From positions 33,140-97,139 of the forward strand of contig NZ_FOPI01000005.1 in assembly GCF_900113455.1 (NCBI RefSeq): a stretch of 64,000 nt of DNA, read 5' to 3'. The stretch comes from Ligilactobacillus ruminis DSM 20403 = NBRC 102161 (lineage in GTDB: Bacteria > Bacillota > Bacilli > Lactobacillales > Lactobacillaceae). Positions within the stretch are counted from its first letter, which is position 1. The number at the start of each line of letters is the position of its first letter. Shown here in pieces: positions 47,651 to 56,863 of the stretch. A program made the position numbers and the translations under genes. The notes beneath the pieces were generated by a model. It was not told the DNA's origin. It made no database searches and saw nothing but the letters and a program-made list of their open reading frames with translations.

Positions 47651-49339
47651 CTATTCTACGGAAATCAAATATGGATAAACCGGCTGATTTCCTTCATGAA
47701 TCTCAATTTCAAGATCTTCATCAAGCTCACTTACTGCTGTTTCAATTGCTTCTGCTTCTTCTTTATTTCCGTCTTCGCCATAAATGATGGTTACGACTTC
47801 GCTGTCTTCATCAAGCATGGCTTTCACCATTTCGATTGCGGCTTCCTTTCGATCCGGGTTTGTCACGACAATGTTTCCGTCAACGATTCCCATATAATCG
47901 TCTTTTTTGATCTCGCGCCCTTCAATCGTCGTATCGCGAACGGCAATCGTAACCTGACCCGAGATGACGGTATCAAGCTCATCCGTCATTGCCTCTTTGT
48001 TTTCTTCGAGATCTGCGTCTTTGCTGAACCCAAGCATTGCGACCATCCCTTGAGCAATCGTCTTGCTTGGCACGACGACCGCGTCAACGTCACATACTTC
48101 TGCAGCCTGATCTGCGGCAAGGAAGATGTTCTTATTGTTTGGCAAAATAATGACCTTGTCTTTTTTGGTTTTGGAGATTGCATCAACGATATCCTGCGTC
48201 GAAGGATTCATCGTTTGTCCGCCGCTCAAGACGTACGTTGCTCCAAGGTTCTTGAAAATTTCCGCAACCCCTTCTCCCGATGCGATTGCAATGATTCCGT
48301 AATCTCCGGAAATTTCATTTTTCGAGATTTCTTCCTCTCGTTCTTCCTCCTCATCCTTTTCAAGGATTGTTTCATGCTGAAGACGCATATTGTCAACCTT
48401 GACCTTGATCAACGAGCCAAACTTCTGACCGTATGATAAGACCATGCCCGGATGTTCGGTATGAACGTGGACCTTAACGACTTCGTCATCAGCGATAACA
48501 AGCAGCGAATCGCCGATTTCAGCCAAATAACCACGAAATTCATCATAATCGAACTTCTTTTCGACAAGTCGGCCTGCTCCCAGACGAACCATGATTTCCG
48601 TACAATAGCCGTATTTGATGTCTTCCGTATTGAGTTTGCCTTGGGCACTCTTGTGATGCTCAGCGTTGACCATCTCGTCCATTTCGACGGGAGACGGCTT
48701 ATGAACTTCATCATCGCGAACGTTTCCTGACAACGCATCATAAAATCCCTGGTAGACAAACGTCAAACCTTGCCCACCGGAATCAACGACGCCGACTTCC
48801 TTTAAGACGGGCAACAAGTCAGGGGTTGTTTTTAAAGCAGCTTCTGCAGCTTCATAAGTGTCTTTCATGACGGCAACGATATCACCGCCGTCTTTGGCAA
48901 CCTTCTTGGCAGCCTCTGCCGACTTCCTTGCAACCGTCAAAATCGTTCCTTCCTGAGGTTTCATTACGGCCTTATATGCCGTCTCGACACCGCCCTGAAG
49001 CGCCTGAGCCAAATCTTGCGGCGTCAATTCTTTTTTATTTGAAACGCTTTTAGCAAATCCTCTGAAAACCTGCGACAAGATAACGCCGGAATTTCCACGA
49101 GCGCCCATCAAAAGACCTTTGGCGAGTGCCTGAGCCAAATCACCAACACTTGCTGATGTTGACTCTGAAACGTATTTCGAACCGCTGGCAAATGACAGGC
49201 TCATGTTCGTGCCCGTATCACCATCCGGAACCGGAAATACGTTCAAAGAGTTAATGAATTCCGCATTCTTGTTCAACCTGTCAGAACTCGTCAAAATCAT
49301 TTTTCTGAATTCCGTTTCAGTGATCTTTTCAACTTTCAA
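47651..49339 (-). CDS. fakA: Fatty acid kinase FakA-like (DAK/YloV) protein
   Basis: FakA phosphorylates exogenous fatty acids held by a FakB carrier. The 562-residue protein has an N-terminal DhaL-type kinase domain with SLNVFPVPDGDTGTNMSLSF near 30-49 (metal- and ATP-binding Asp residues) and MGARGNSGVILSQ, then a middle domain and a FakA C-terminal domain with IILPNNKNIFLAADQAA. The start is TTG 49339 with AAGGAGG. It follows asp23, the constant Firmicute pairing. Confidence 0.93.
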   Translation of the reverse strand: MKVEKITETEFRKMILTSSDRLNKNAEFINSLNVFPVPDGDTGTNMSLSFASGSKYVSESTSASVGDLAQALAKGLLMGARGNSGVILSQVFRGFAKSVSNKKELTPQDLAQALQGGVETAYKAVMKPQEGTILTVARKSAEAAKKVAKDGGDIVAVMKDTYEAAEAALKTTPDLLPVLKEVGVVDSGGQGLTFVYQGFYDALSGNVRDDEVHKPSPVEMDEMVNAEHHKSAQGKLNTEDIKYGYCTEIMVRLGAGRLVEKKFDYDEFRGYLAEIGDSLLVIADDEVVKVHVHTEHPGMVLSYGQKFGSLIKVKVDNMRLQHETILEKDEEEEREEEISKNEISGDYGIIAIASGEGVAEIFKNLGATYVLSGGQTMNPSTQDIVDAISKTKKDKVIILPNNKNIFLAADQAAEVCDVDAVVVPSKTIAQGMVAMLGFSKDADLEENKEAMTDELDTVISGQVTIAVRDTTIEGREIKKDDYMGIVDGNIVVTNPDRKEAAIEMVKAMLDEDSEVVTIIYGEDGNKEEAEAIETAVSELDEDLEIEIHEGNQPVYPYLISVE

Positions 49340-49367
49340 CTTAAAAATCCTCCTTGGCTATCCAAGC

Positions 49368-49730
49368 TCAGTCTCCAATAACGCGCACGCCTTGAACGAT
49401 GATGTTCACAGACTTGGCCGTTACTCCAAGCATGGTTTCCAGATTATACTTGACTTTGTCTTGAGCATTGCGGCACACTTCTGAAATCTTCGTGCCATAG
49501 CCTGCGATGATATAAACATCTACTGCAATGCCTTCATCTTCCTGACGAACAACGACGCCTTTTGCGTAATTATCACGCTTTAAGATTTCATTCAAATTAT
49601 CACGAATCTGATTTTTGCTTGCCATTCCGACAATTCCAAAAATTTCGGTTGCGGCTCCGCCAACGACAGTGGCAATTACGTCATTTGAGATATCGATGTT
49701 CCCAAATTGGTTTTGAATTTTTACAGCCAT
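49368..49730 (-). CDS. Asp23/Gls24 envelope stress response family protein
   Basis: The 120-residue protein is the YloU type of Asp23: it starts MAVKIQNQFGNIDISNDVIA, has ATVVGGAATEIFGIVGMASK and GVVVRQEDEGIAVDVYIIAGYGTKI. Proteins of this family are small, soluble and often membrane-associated or alkaline-shock induced; this one sits beside fakA. Function is not established. AAGGAGG lies before the ATG. Confidence 0.92.
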   Translation of the reverse strand: MAVKIQNQFGNIDISNDVIATVVGGAATEIFGIVGMASKNQIRDNLNEILKRDNYAKGVVVRQEDEGIAVDVYIIAGYGTKISEVCRNAQDKVKYNLETMLGVTAKSVNIIVQGVRVIGD

Positions 49731-49795
49731 TGAAAAACAGCCTCCTTAGATTAAACGTCAATTATCTTTAATTTTACCACAAACATCCACTCACC

Positions 49796-49824
49796 ACTAT
49801 ACCCGAACACTCAACGTTTTGCAA
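49796..49824 (-). promoter_or_regulatory. Promoter of the asp23-fakA unit
   Basis: Minus strand: -35 TTGCAA (49819-49824), 17-bp spacer, -10 TATAGT (49796-49801), 65 bp before the asp23 ATG. Confidence 0.65.
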
Positions 49825-49862
49825 CTTTCGCAAAAAGCGAGGTCATCCCCTTAAAAAAGCAC

Positions 49863-49895
49863 AAAAAAAGAACCCTGCATTTTACATGCGGGTCC
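49863..49895 (-). terminator. Intrinsic terminator after rpmB
   Basis: Minus strand: hairpin GGACCCGCAT/ATGCAGGGTTC with one bulge, followed by seven T, 30 bp after the rpmB stop. Confidence 0.87.
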
Positions 49896-49924
49896 TGCGT
49901 TGTCAAAGACAACATACGCCATAA

Positions 49925-50110
49925 TTAAACGCGAGTAACTTTTCCGGATTTCAATGCACGCGTAGAAACCCAAACCTTCTTAGGCTTGCCGTCAACCAAA
50001 ACGCGAACCTTTTGCAAATTCGGCTTCCAGCTGCGGTTTGTTTGGTTCAAAGCGTGTGAACGCTTTTTGCCGAAAGTTGTCTTACGGCCTGTTACAAAAT
50101 CTTTTGCCAT
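49925..50110 (-). CDS. rpmB: 50S ribosomal protein L28
   Basis: The 61-residue basic protein [33 protein letters not shown] (given in part: [15 protein letters not shown]) is L28. There are no CxxC zinc pairs, so it is the zinc-independent form. It has its own promoter and terminator, separate from asp23-fakA and oriented as in B. subtilis on the same strand. Confidence 0.97.
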   Translation of the reverse strand: MAKDFVTGRKTTFGKKRSHALNQTNRSWKPNLQKVRVLVDGKPKKVWVSTRALKSGKVTRV

Positions 50111-50168
50111 TTTTATTTCCTCCTTCGAATCATATTAGGAGCACTTTAATAAGCTCATTCACTAAATA

Positions 50169-50197
50169 AAATTATCATAGAAATTGCATGATTGCAA
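50169..50197 (-). promoter_or_regulatory. rpmB promoter
   Basis: Minus strand: -35 TTGCAA (50192-50197), 17-bp spacer, -10 TAATTT (50169-50174). Confidence 0.6.
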
Positions 50198-50279
50198 GAG
50201 TTTTCTGTCAAGGAAAATCACTTGATAGCTAGAAACGTTGTCATATCAACATTCTGTTCAATCAAAAAATAGCACTGCT

Positions 50280-50927
50280 TCAATCCTTGCTCCAAATAAC
50301 ACAAACGTTTCCGTTCTTGAAACTGAAATGGGCCGTTTCGGAAACAAATTCGTTGCTTGCAAGCGAAATAACGCGTGAAAGATTGGCATGACGAAGTCTG
50401 TATTTTTCATCATACAGATTCAAATCATCTACCGGCCCCATTGAAACGAATGCCAAGTAGCGCATGCCTTCAATCTGCTTTATTTCATGTTCTCCGGGAT
50501 TATAGAAGCGAATGACGTTGTTTTTATCAATGAATTCAACCTTGGAAATCATATTCAAAAATTCAGGTCGAAGCAAGCAAAAAAGATTTGCCAACAGATG
50601 GTCGATTCTGCCGCCGGTAGCCCCGTAAATGCTGATCAGATCCGGATGAAAACGTTGTTCAATCAACCGAAGGCACAATTCGGTATCAGTATCGTCTTTT
50701 TCAGGAACCGAAGTCATCACTTCCTTGCTCATGACGTCTACCAAATATCGTTCGCGATTCGTTGATGAATCGAAGTCTCCGATTGAAAGAATCGGTTTGA
50801 TTCCGGCCTCGCAAAGTCTGACCGCTCCCTTATCTGCTCCGACCCACAACTCGTCTTGACCACGCTTTTCAAGCAGTCTTTCGGGATAGTTTTCGATTGG
50901 ACCGCCAACCAGAAGATTAATTTTCAT
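50280..50927 (-). CDS. thiN: Thiamine pyrophosphokinase
   Basis: ThiN transfers pyrophosphate from ATP to thiamine, making TPP. The 215-residue protein has the catalytic domain features DELWVGADKGAVRL, LSIGDFDS and KDDTDTELCLRLIEQ, and GATGGRIDHLLANLF, followed by a beta-rich thiamine-binding domain. It overlaps rpe by 4 bp (ATGA) with AGGTGG upstream, the last gene of rsgA-rpe-thiN. Confidence 0.95.
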   Translation of the reverse strand: MKINLLVGGPIENYPERLLEKRGQDELWVGADKGAVRLCEAGIKPILSIGDFDSSTNRERYLVDVMSKEVMTSVPEKDDTDTELCLRLIEQRFHPDLISIYGATGGRIDHLLANLFCLLRPEFLNMISKVEFIDKNNVIRFYNPGEHEIKQIEGMRYLAFVSMGPVDDLNLYDEKYRLRHANLSRVISLASNEFVSETAHFSFKNGNVCVIWSKD

Positions 50928-51586
50928 TTTTCCACCTGTTTTGAAGCTTCAATCAGCTTTTTAATCTGTTCTTCAGGCGTATTTTGGGAAAAGACGTACG
51001 AACCGGCGACTGCGATCGTTGCACCGGCAGCCTTAGCCGTTTTAATCGTCTGATCGTTGATTCCGCCGTCCACTTCAATCTGATAATTCAAATTATGTTC
51101 TTTTCTGTATTTTTCAGCTTCAGCAATCTTAGAAACGGTCTCTTCCAAAAAAGCCTGTCCGCCAAACCCGGGATCAACTGTCATAATCAAAACCGAATCA
51201 ACCAACGGCAGCACTTCTTTGGCAAATTCGAGCGAAGTTCCCGGATTAAGCACGATTTCAGCCTTCATTCCCAATTGATGAATCTTTGAAATGACGCGAT
51301 GGGCATGCTTGGTTGCTTCAATGTGCACGCCGACCAAATCGGCTCCCGCAGCGGCAAAATCTTGAAGATATTTCTCCGGATTCTCAACCATCAGATGACA
51401 GTCAAAAAACAAATTGCTCAACGGTCTCAAAGCTTTGACGACGTTTGGTCCGAACGTAAGATTGTCAACGAAGTGTCCGTCCATAATATCAATGTGCAAA
51501 TATTTTGCGCCGGCTTCTTCGACAGCCTTGACGTCGGCTGCCAAATTGGCAAAATCGGCACTTAAAATTGATGGTGCTATAATCAC
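50924..51586 (-). CDS. rpe: Ribulose-phosphate 3-epimerase
   Basis: Rpe interconverts ribulose 5-phosphate and xylulose 5-phosphate in the pentose phosphate pathway. The 220-residue TIM barrel starts IIAPSILSADFANL and has HIDIMDGHFVDNLTFGP, DCHLMVENPE, MTVDPGFGGQAF and EVDGGIND, all family motifs with metal-binding His and Asp. The start is GTG 51586 with GGAGGGG. Confidence 0.97.
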   Translation of the reverse strand: MIIAPSILSADFANLAADVKAVEEAGAKYLHIDIMDGHFVDNLTFGPNVVKALRPLSNLFFDCHLMVENPEKYLQDFAAAGADLVGVHIEATKHAHRVISKIHQLGMKAEIVLNPGTSLEFAKEVLPLVDSVLIMTVDPGFGGQAFLEETVSKIAEAEKYRKEHNLNYQIEVDGGINDQTIKTAKAAGATIAVAGSYVFSQNTPEEQIKKLIEASKQVEK

Positions 51587-51601
51587 AAAAACCCCTCCAA
51601 C

Positions 51602-52489
51602 CTAGCGTTTATACCTTGGCTTTTGTTCCTGAATCATTTTTTGGAACAATTTATAATTTTCATAACGACTTTCAAGAATTTTGCCTTCCAGAACGGCCGC
51701 TTTGACCGCACAATCAGGTTCATTGAGATGCAGACAGCCTCTGAAACGACACTGCGGTGAGTATTCATTGAAATCCTCAAACAGACTCGAAAGACGCTCT
51801 TTTTCGATTTCACGCAGTTCAAACGATGAAAAGCCGGGCGTATCAGCAATCAGATGACCCTTGACATCCATCAGAGAAACCTTCCTCGTAGTATGCCTGC
51901 CTCGACTCAAAGCCTTTGAAATCTCGCCTGTTTCAAGTTTTAGTTTCGGATCAAGTCTGTTCAGCAAGGTCGACTTCCCGGCACCGGTCTGACCCATGAC
52001 GACCAAAACATTTCCTGCTTCTTCAAACAAGGCCGAGACCAGTTCTTCATCAGCCATGTTCTTTTCAGAAACTACCGTTCGATAATACTTTGAATAGTAG
52101 TCAAAAACAGGCAGCATGCGCTCTTTTGTCGTTTCATCCATCAGATCGGATTTAGAAAAATACAGTATCGGAACGATCTCGTTTTCGGACAGCATCACCA
52201 ATTGACGATCAAGCAAATTGCTCGAAAAATCAGGCTCAATGCAAGCCGTAACAACGATCGCGCAATCAACGTTTGCCACAGGAGGGCGAACCAGCTGGTT
52301 TTTGCGTTCCAAGATTTTAAGCACGTACCCTTCATTTTCATTATCAGCTTTGAATTCGACGTAATCACCAACCAAAGGCGTCTGACCCTTTTTTCTGAAG
52401 TTTCCGCGAGCTCTGGTTCGATACGTTTTACCTTCTGAAAATATATCGTAGTATCCGCTTAATGATTGTCTGATCTGTCCTTTTGCCAA
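51602..52489 (-). CDS. rsgA: Ribosome small-subunit-dependent GTPase RsgA
   Basis: RsgA is a circularly permuted GTPase acting in late 30S assembly. The 295-residue protein has an N-terminal OB fold, the permuted order G4 (YFSKSDL), then G1 VMGQTGAGKSTLLNRL and G3 DTPGF, and a zinc domain (CRFRGCLHLNEPDC). The start is TTG 52489. It begins the rsgA-rpe-thiN unit with a good promoter. Confidence 0.96.
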   Translation of the reverse strand: MAKGQIRQSLSGYYDIFSEGKTYRTRARGNFRKKGQTPLVGDYVEFKADNENEGYVLKILERKNQLVRPPVANVDCAIVVTACIEPDFSSNLLDRQLVMLSENEIVPILYFSKSDLMDETTKERMLPVFDYYSKYYRTVVSEKNMADEELVSALFEEAGNVLVVMGQTGAGKSTLLNRLDPKLKLETGEISKALSRGRHTTRKVSLMDVKGHLIADTPGFSSFELREIEKERLSSLFEDFNEYSPQCRFRGCLHLNEPDCAVKAAVLEGKILESRYENYKLFQKMIQEQKPRYKR

Positions 52490-52519
52490 ATTTTCAACCT
52501 GCCTTTCTTGTCAGACTTA

Positions 52520-52549
52520 ATTTTACACCAAAGAAAGGGGTTAAAACAA
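52520..52549 (-). promoter_or_regulatory. Promoter of rsgA-rpe-thiN
   Basis: Minus strand: -35 TTGTTT (52544-52549), 18-bp spacer, -10 TAAAAT (52520-52525) preceded by TGG, 30 bp before the TTG start. The rest of the 52550-52671 gap shows nothing I can name. Confidence 0.6.
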
Positions 52550-52671
52550 GATTCATGTCCATGGCTTTTGTCGTTGCGTTTATGACTGATTGAGGAAAAG
52601 GCTGCTGTCTATTTGTCAAAAGGTTGATTTTTTGGAACGTTTCCATCATGGAAGGTGATTGTCATGCACAT

Positions 52672-52712
52672 GAAAAAAGGATTAGATTTGCAATCAACTG
52701 CAAATCTAATCC
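52672..52712 (-). terminator. Strong intrinsic terminator after prkC
   Basis: Minus strand: a perfect 14-bp stem (GGATTAGATTTGCA and complement) with a 6-nt loop, then six T, about 43 bp after the prkC stop. Confidence 0.93.
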
Positions 52713-52754
52713 GGATTTTTAATTGAGGCAGAGTTTTTTCCAAGCCTCCGTTTT

Positions 52755-54764
52755 TTATGGCGTAACGTTGTCGTCTTCGACAAGCACGGTTCCGTCAGAC
52801 GCAACCACCTTGTACTTGCCGACCTGGCCTGAATCAACGCTAAAGTTTACTGTTTCACTGGCATCGGCACTGATCGGCATCGTTTTGTACACTTTATTGA
52901 AATTATGATTCTTATCGGAAACATAGATGCTGACCGTAACCGGATGACCGTCTTTTCCTTTGTAAGGAATCGAGATGCTCTTCGTGAAATTCAGCCCCCT
53001 GTCTTCTTGCTTATTTGAAGAACTTGAAGATGATGATGAAAAACTTGAAGATGATGATGAAGCCGAAAACTCCTCCTTTTTTCCGGTCGAAATCGACACG
53101 GTCAAGTTGCTTCCGCGACCAACATAGGTATTGGCGATAGGATACTGAGCAACGACGGCATTAACCGGTTCGTCAGAATCAATTCGCTTGATAATGAGAT
53201 TCAGGCTGCTTTCTTCGGCATAGTCCTGAACTTCTTTAAGGGAGTACCCCCTAAGATCACGAACCATAATATTTTTGGCCCCAAGACTGACGGTAAAGGA
53301 AACCGTTGCTTGAGACAGTACGATTTTTTCTTTCGTCGGAATCGATTGATCAATAATCTCGCCTTTGGCATACTTATTTGAATACTTCGTTTCCTTGTAG
53401 ACGGTCACGCCCCTTTTTTGCAAAAATTTCTTGACCGAATTATAGCTTCTGCCGCGATAGTTGCCAAATTTGACTTTTTCAAGGCCTTTAGAAACAACGA
53501 CGTTGACGGCGGTATTTTCTTTAACCTTCGTTCCGTATTCCGGATTGCTCGTAATAATCTGATTATAGCTGAATTTTTCACTGTAGCGATAGGAAACCTT
53601 GCCTAAAGAAAGCTTCTCATCTTTCAGCATTCTGGAAGCTTCCGAGCGCGTCATTCCTCGCAAGTCAGGGACCGCAACGTCTTTTGGTCTAAGCGTCAAA
53701 CAGAATACCAAAATGAACAAGATCAAGATTGCGCTGAATAAAAACCACTTGTGCTTGCCCTTCATCAAAAATGACCACCATTTGGACTTGACAGATGTAC
53801 CTAAGACTTCTGACACTTCTGCTTCTAATTCTTTAACCTGATCCGATTCTTCTTGTTCCGTGACGGATTTGTCCAATGTCGGCAAAACTTTGGTTTCTCC
53901 GTCAACGACAGTGGCAGAATGCCACTTCGGTTCATTGATGCGATTTGAAGAAAGTGATGTTCTCAGATCCCTTTCCATTTCTGCAACGTTTTGATAGCGA
54001 TCGTTCAAATTTTTGGCCGTTGCATGCAAAACAACGTTTTCCAAAGCTTGCGGTATCTTCTTGTCATATTTTCGAACCGACGGCATTTCGTTTTGATAAT
54101 GCTTCAAAGCAATTGAAACGGCCGTTTCTCCCTCGTAAGGAACACGACCGGTCAACATCTCGAACAATACGATTCCCAACGAATAGATGTCAGATTGCTT
54201 GGTAATGATGCTTCCTCTCGCCTGCTCCGGAGAAATATAGTGAACGGACCCCATCAGCGTATTGGTACGCGTCATCGTTTCTTCAGCCGCAGCAACCGCA
54301 ATTCCGAAATCCGTGACTTTAACATTGCCGTTCTTATCCATTAAAATATTTTGAGGTTTCAAATCGCGATGGATGATTCCATGGGCATGAGCTTCATCGA
54401 CGGCGGACAAAATCTGCAAGAAAATTTCGATAATTCTTGCATATGGCATAGGGTGATTTCTGGCAATATATTCCTTGAGGTCCGTTCCGTCAACATATTC
54501 CATTACCAGGTACTGCATCCCGTTGTCTTCATCAACGTCATAGATATTGACAATGTAGGGATTTACGAGTTCGGTCAAAGAGTTGGCTTCACGTCTGAAA
54601 CGCCTGATTGCCGCTTGATCGTCACGCAAATCCAGACGCAAAATCTTAACGGCAACATCACGATTCAAAATCAGGTCATGTGCCAGGTAAACGTTGGCCA
54701 TGCCTCCTTCGCCAAGCAATCTGACGATTTTGTAGCGCCCGCTTAAAGCATATCCTTCTCTCAT
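52755..54764 (-). CDS. prkC: Serine/threonine protein kinase with PASTA domains (PrkC/StkP)
   Basis: This membrane kinase senses muropeptides or lipid II and phosphorylates cell-wall and division proteins. The 669 residues contain a cytoplasmic kinase domain (GEGGMANVYLAHD, catalytic HRDLKPQN, DFGIA), one membrane helix near 338-356, three PASTA repeats near 360-565 (first VPDLRGMTRSEASRML), a linker made almost only of Ser, and a C-terminal beta-rich domain of about 80 residues beginning ISIPYKGKDGHPVTVSIYV. That extra domain follows PASTA in some Lactobacillaceae kinases. The start overlaps the stp stop (ATGA). Confidence 0.95.
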   Translation of the reverse strand: MREGYALSGRYKIVRLLGEGGMANVYLAHDLILNRDVAVKILRLDLRDDQAAIRRFRREANSLTELVNPYIVNIYDVDEDNGMQYLVMEYVDGTDLKEYIARNHPMPYARIIEIFLQILSAVDEAHAHGIIHRDLKPQNILMDKNGNVKVTDFGIAVAAAEETMTRTNTLMGSVHYISPEQARGSIITKQSDIYSLGIVLFEMLTGRVPYEGETAVSIALKHYQNEMPSVRKYDKKIPQALENVVLHATAKNLNDRYQNVAEMERDLRTSLSSNRINEPKWHSATVVDGETKVLPTLDKSVTEQEESDQVKELEAEVSEVLGTSVKSKWWSFLMKGKHKWFLFSAILILFILVFCLTLRPKDVAVPDLRGMTRSEASRMLKDEKLSLGKVSYRYSEKFSYNQIITSNPEYGTKVKENTAVNVVVSKGLEKVKFGNYRGRSYNSVKKFLQKRGVTVYKETKYSNKYAKGEIIDQSIPTKEKIVLSQATVSFTVSLGAKNIMVRDLRGYSLKEVQDYAEESSLNLIIKRIDSDEPVNAVVAQYPIANTYVGRGSNLTVSISTGKKEEFSASSSSSSFSSSSSSSSNKQEDRGLNFTKSISIPYKGKDGHPVTVSIYVSDKNHNFNKVYKTMPISADASETVNFSVDSGQVGKYKVVASDGTVLVEDDNVTP

Positions 54765-55510
54765 GGCATGTCACCGTCCTTTGAGGAAAAATCAGCTAGC
54801 AAAACAGTAATGTTGTCATTACCACCGTTTTCATTCGCCTTTGCGATCAGTTCTTGACACTGATCATCCAACGATTCATCTTTTTGAAGAACTTTTTCAA
54901 TTGCGTCATCATCGACCATATTGGTCAGTCCGTCTGAACAAAGCATCACCTTGTCTCCCGAACCCAAGATCAGTTCATCAAAATCAAGCGAAACGTTCTC
55001 AGAAATTCCCAACGTCCTTGTCACAATATTTTTTTGCGGATGGTGTTTTGCTTCATCTGCACTGATTTCTCCTCGTTTGACCAGCTCGTTGACAAGAGAA
55101 TGGTCTTCAGTAAGCTGTACAAGTTTTTGATCATGCAAAATATATGCGCGACTGTCGCCGAGATGGGCAATCAGGCACTTGTTCTCAAAAAACATGGCAC
55201 AAACAACGGTCGTCCCCATTCCTTCGAGATCTTGATATTGTTTCGATCGCTCAATAATCATCTGATTTTCGCATGAAAGCTTTTCTTCCAACCAGACTTT
55301 GGCATCATTAGAATTATTGAGCTCAGTTTGTTCAAACAGATACCCAAGATGAGAAACAGCCATTTCAGAAGCAACTTCACCGCCTTGATAGCCCCCAAGT
55401 CCGTCAGCCAAAATTACAAAAACAACGTTGAATCTATTTTTGAAATTTCCAACGCTATCTTCATTTTTGGCACGTTTTCTGCCGACATCGCTGCCATATG
55501 CTATTCTCAT
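54761..55510 (-). CDS. stp: PP2C-type protein phosphatase Stp/PrpC
   Basis: This phosphatase reverses PrkC phosphorylation. The 249-residue PP2C protein has the metal-site motifs SDVGRKRAKNEDS, VILADGLGGYQGGEVAS and LCSDGLTNMVDD, and GGNDNITVLL at the end. It overlaps prkC by 4 bp. GAGGTGA lies before the ATG. Confidence 0.96.
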   Translation of the reverse strand: MRIAYGSDVGRKRAKNEDSVGNFKNRFNVVFVILADGLGGYQGGEVASEMAVSHLGYLFEQTELNNSNDAKVWLEEKLSCENQMIIERSKQYQDLEGMGTTVVCAMFFENKCLIAHLGDSRAYILHDQKLVQLTEDHSLVNELVKRGEISADEAKHHPQKNIVTRTLGISENVSLDFDELILGSGDKVMLCSDGLTNMVDDDAIEKVLQKDESLDDQCQELIAKANENGGNDNITVLLADFSSKDGDMP

Positions 55511-55519
55511 CTAATCACC

Positions 55520-56863
55520 TCATTCCTCTTTTTTCATCAATGTTGCGATAAAGAACCCGTCCGATCCGAAATCATCCGGATATATAGTCAACCCTAAAGT
55601 TTTTCTTTCATCTTTGATTTTAAAGCTTGTTTCTGTCTTGATCTGATAAAATTCAGGATGCCGTTTCAAAAAAGCATCCACGGTTGCTTGATTTTCTTCA
55701 TTCAAAATCGTACAGGTACTGTATGTCAGTCTCCCTCCCGGTTTGACTAGTTCTGCAACCTGATCGAGAATTCCGACCTGAACGTCGTGCAAAGAAAGCG
55801 AGTCTTTAAAATGCTTGTCATATTTTACCTCAGGCTTTCTTCTCATCAATCCGAGTCCTGAACATGGCGCATCAATCAAAACTTTGTCAAAACTTTCTTC
55901 ATCAAATTCCTCTTTTGCTTTTCTGGCATCCGTTTTTTTAGCCGTCACATAATTGGTTACGCCGCAAAGTTCGGCATTTTTCTCAATCAATCCGACCTTA
56001 TGGGCGTGGATGTCAAGAGCATATACCCTTCCGCTGTCGAGAACGGCTGCAATCTGCATCGTTTTTCCGCCTGGGGCAGCACAACCATCCAAGACAACGT
56101 CCGTTGACTTAACGTCCATTGAATCCACTGCAAGCATGGCGCTTTCGTCCTGAACAGTCACCAAACCTCTTTTATAAGCATCGCTGTGAGGAATAAAACC
56201 ACCGCTTACGCGCAGTCCAAGCGGTGAAACAAGACTTTTTGAAACCTTGAAACCCTCTTTTTCCAATGCTGAGACGGCTTGATGAACCGTATTTTTCGCA
56301 AGATTGACCCGAATGCTTTGGGACGGTGGCTCATTGATCGATTTTAAGAGACTGATGGTTTTTTCAAAACCAAGTTCTTCAGTCAGTTTTTCAACGAGCC
56401 ATTTTGGCGTGCTTGATTCAATACTGATTTTTTCCGCAGAATCTTTGACGTTACTTGAATCGGGAAGACCTTTGCGCTCGATTTCGTGCAAAATTCCGGT
56501 CACGAATCGTCTGATTCCTTCGTGACCGTTGACCTTTGCAATTTCAATCGTTTCGTTGAAAATGGCACGTTTCGGGATCTTGTCAAGATACAGCTGCTGA
56601 TAGAGAGCCGTTTTCAAAAGTTCGTAAACCCACGGCTCCACCTTGCGCCCGTTCTTTATGAAACCGTCAAGATAAAATTCCAAGGTGAGCTTTCGTTGAA
56701 TGACTCCATAGACGATGTTTGTCAAAAGACTGACGTCTCTTTCATCAAGCTGGCTTTTTTTTATTGTCTGATTCAATGCCAGGTTGGAATATGAGCCGTT
56801 TTTTTCGATTCGCTCCAACAGTTTGACCGCCAAGAAGCGCGGGTTTCTATCAAGTTTTTTCAT
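55520..56863 (-). CDS. rsmB: 16S rRNA (cytosine967-C5)-methyltransferase RsmB
   Basis: RsmB (Sun) methylates C967 of 16S rRNA. The 447-residue protein has an N-terminal NusB-like helical domain and a C-terminal methyltransferase domain with LDGCAAPGGKTMQIA, the Cys motif DAPCSGLGLMRRKPEV and the catalytic Cys in TYSTCTILNEEN. The start overlaps the fmt stop (TAATG). Order fmt-rsmB-stp-prkC is conserved. Confidence 0.97.
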   Translation of the reverse strand: MKKLDRNPRFLAVKLLERIEKNGSYSNLALNQTIKKSQLDERDVSLLTNIVYGVIQRKLTLEFYLDGFIKNGRKVEPWVYELLKTALYQQLYLDKIPKRAIFNETIEIAKVNGHEGIRRFVTGILHEIERKGLPDSSNVKDSAEKISIESSTPKWLVEKLTEELGFEKTISLLKSINEPPSQSIRVNLAKNTVHQAVSALEKEGFKVSKSLVSPLGLRVSGGFIPHSDAYKRGLVTVQDESAMLAVDSMDVKSTDVVLDGCAAPGGKTMQIAAVLDSGRVYALDIHAHKVGLIEKNAELCGVTNYVTAKKTDARKAKEEFDEESFDKVLIDAPCSGLGLMRRKPEVKYDKHFKDSLSLHDVQVGILDQVAELVKPGGRLTYSTCTILNEENQATVDAFLKRHPEFYQIKTETSFKIKDERKTLGLTIYPDDFGSDGFFIATLMKKEE

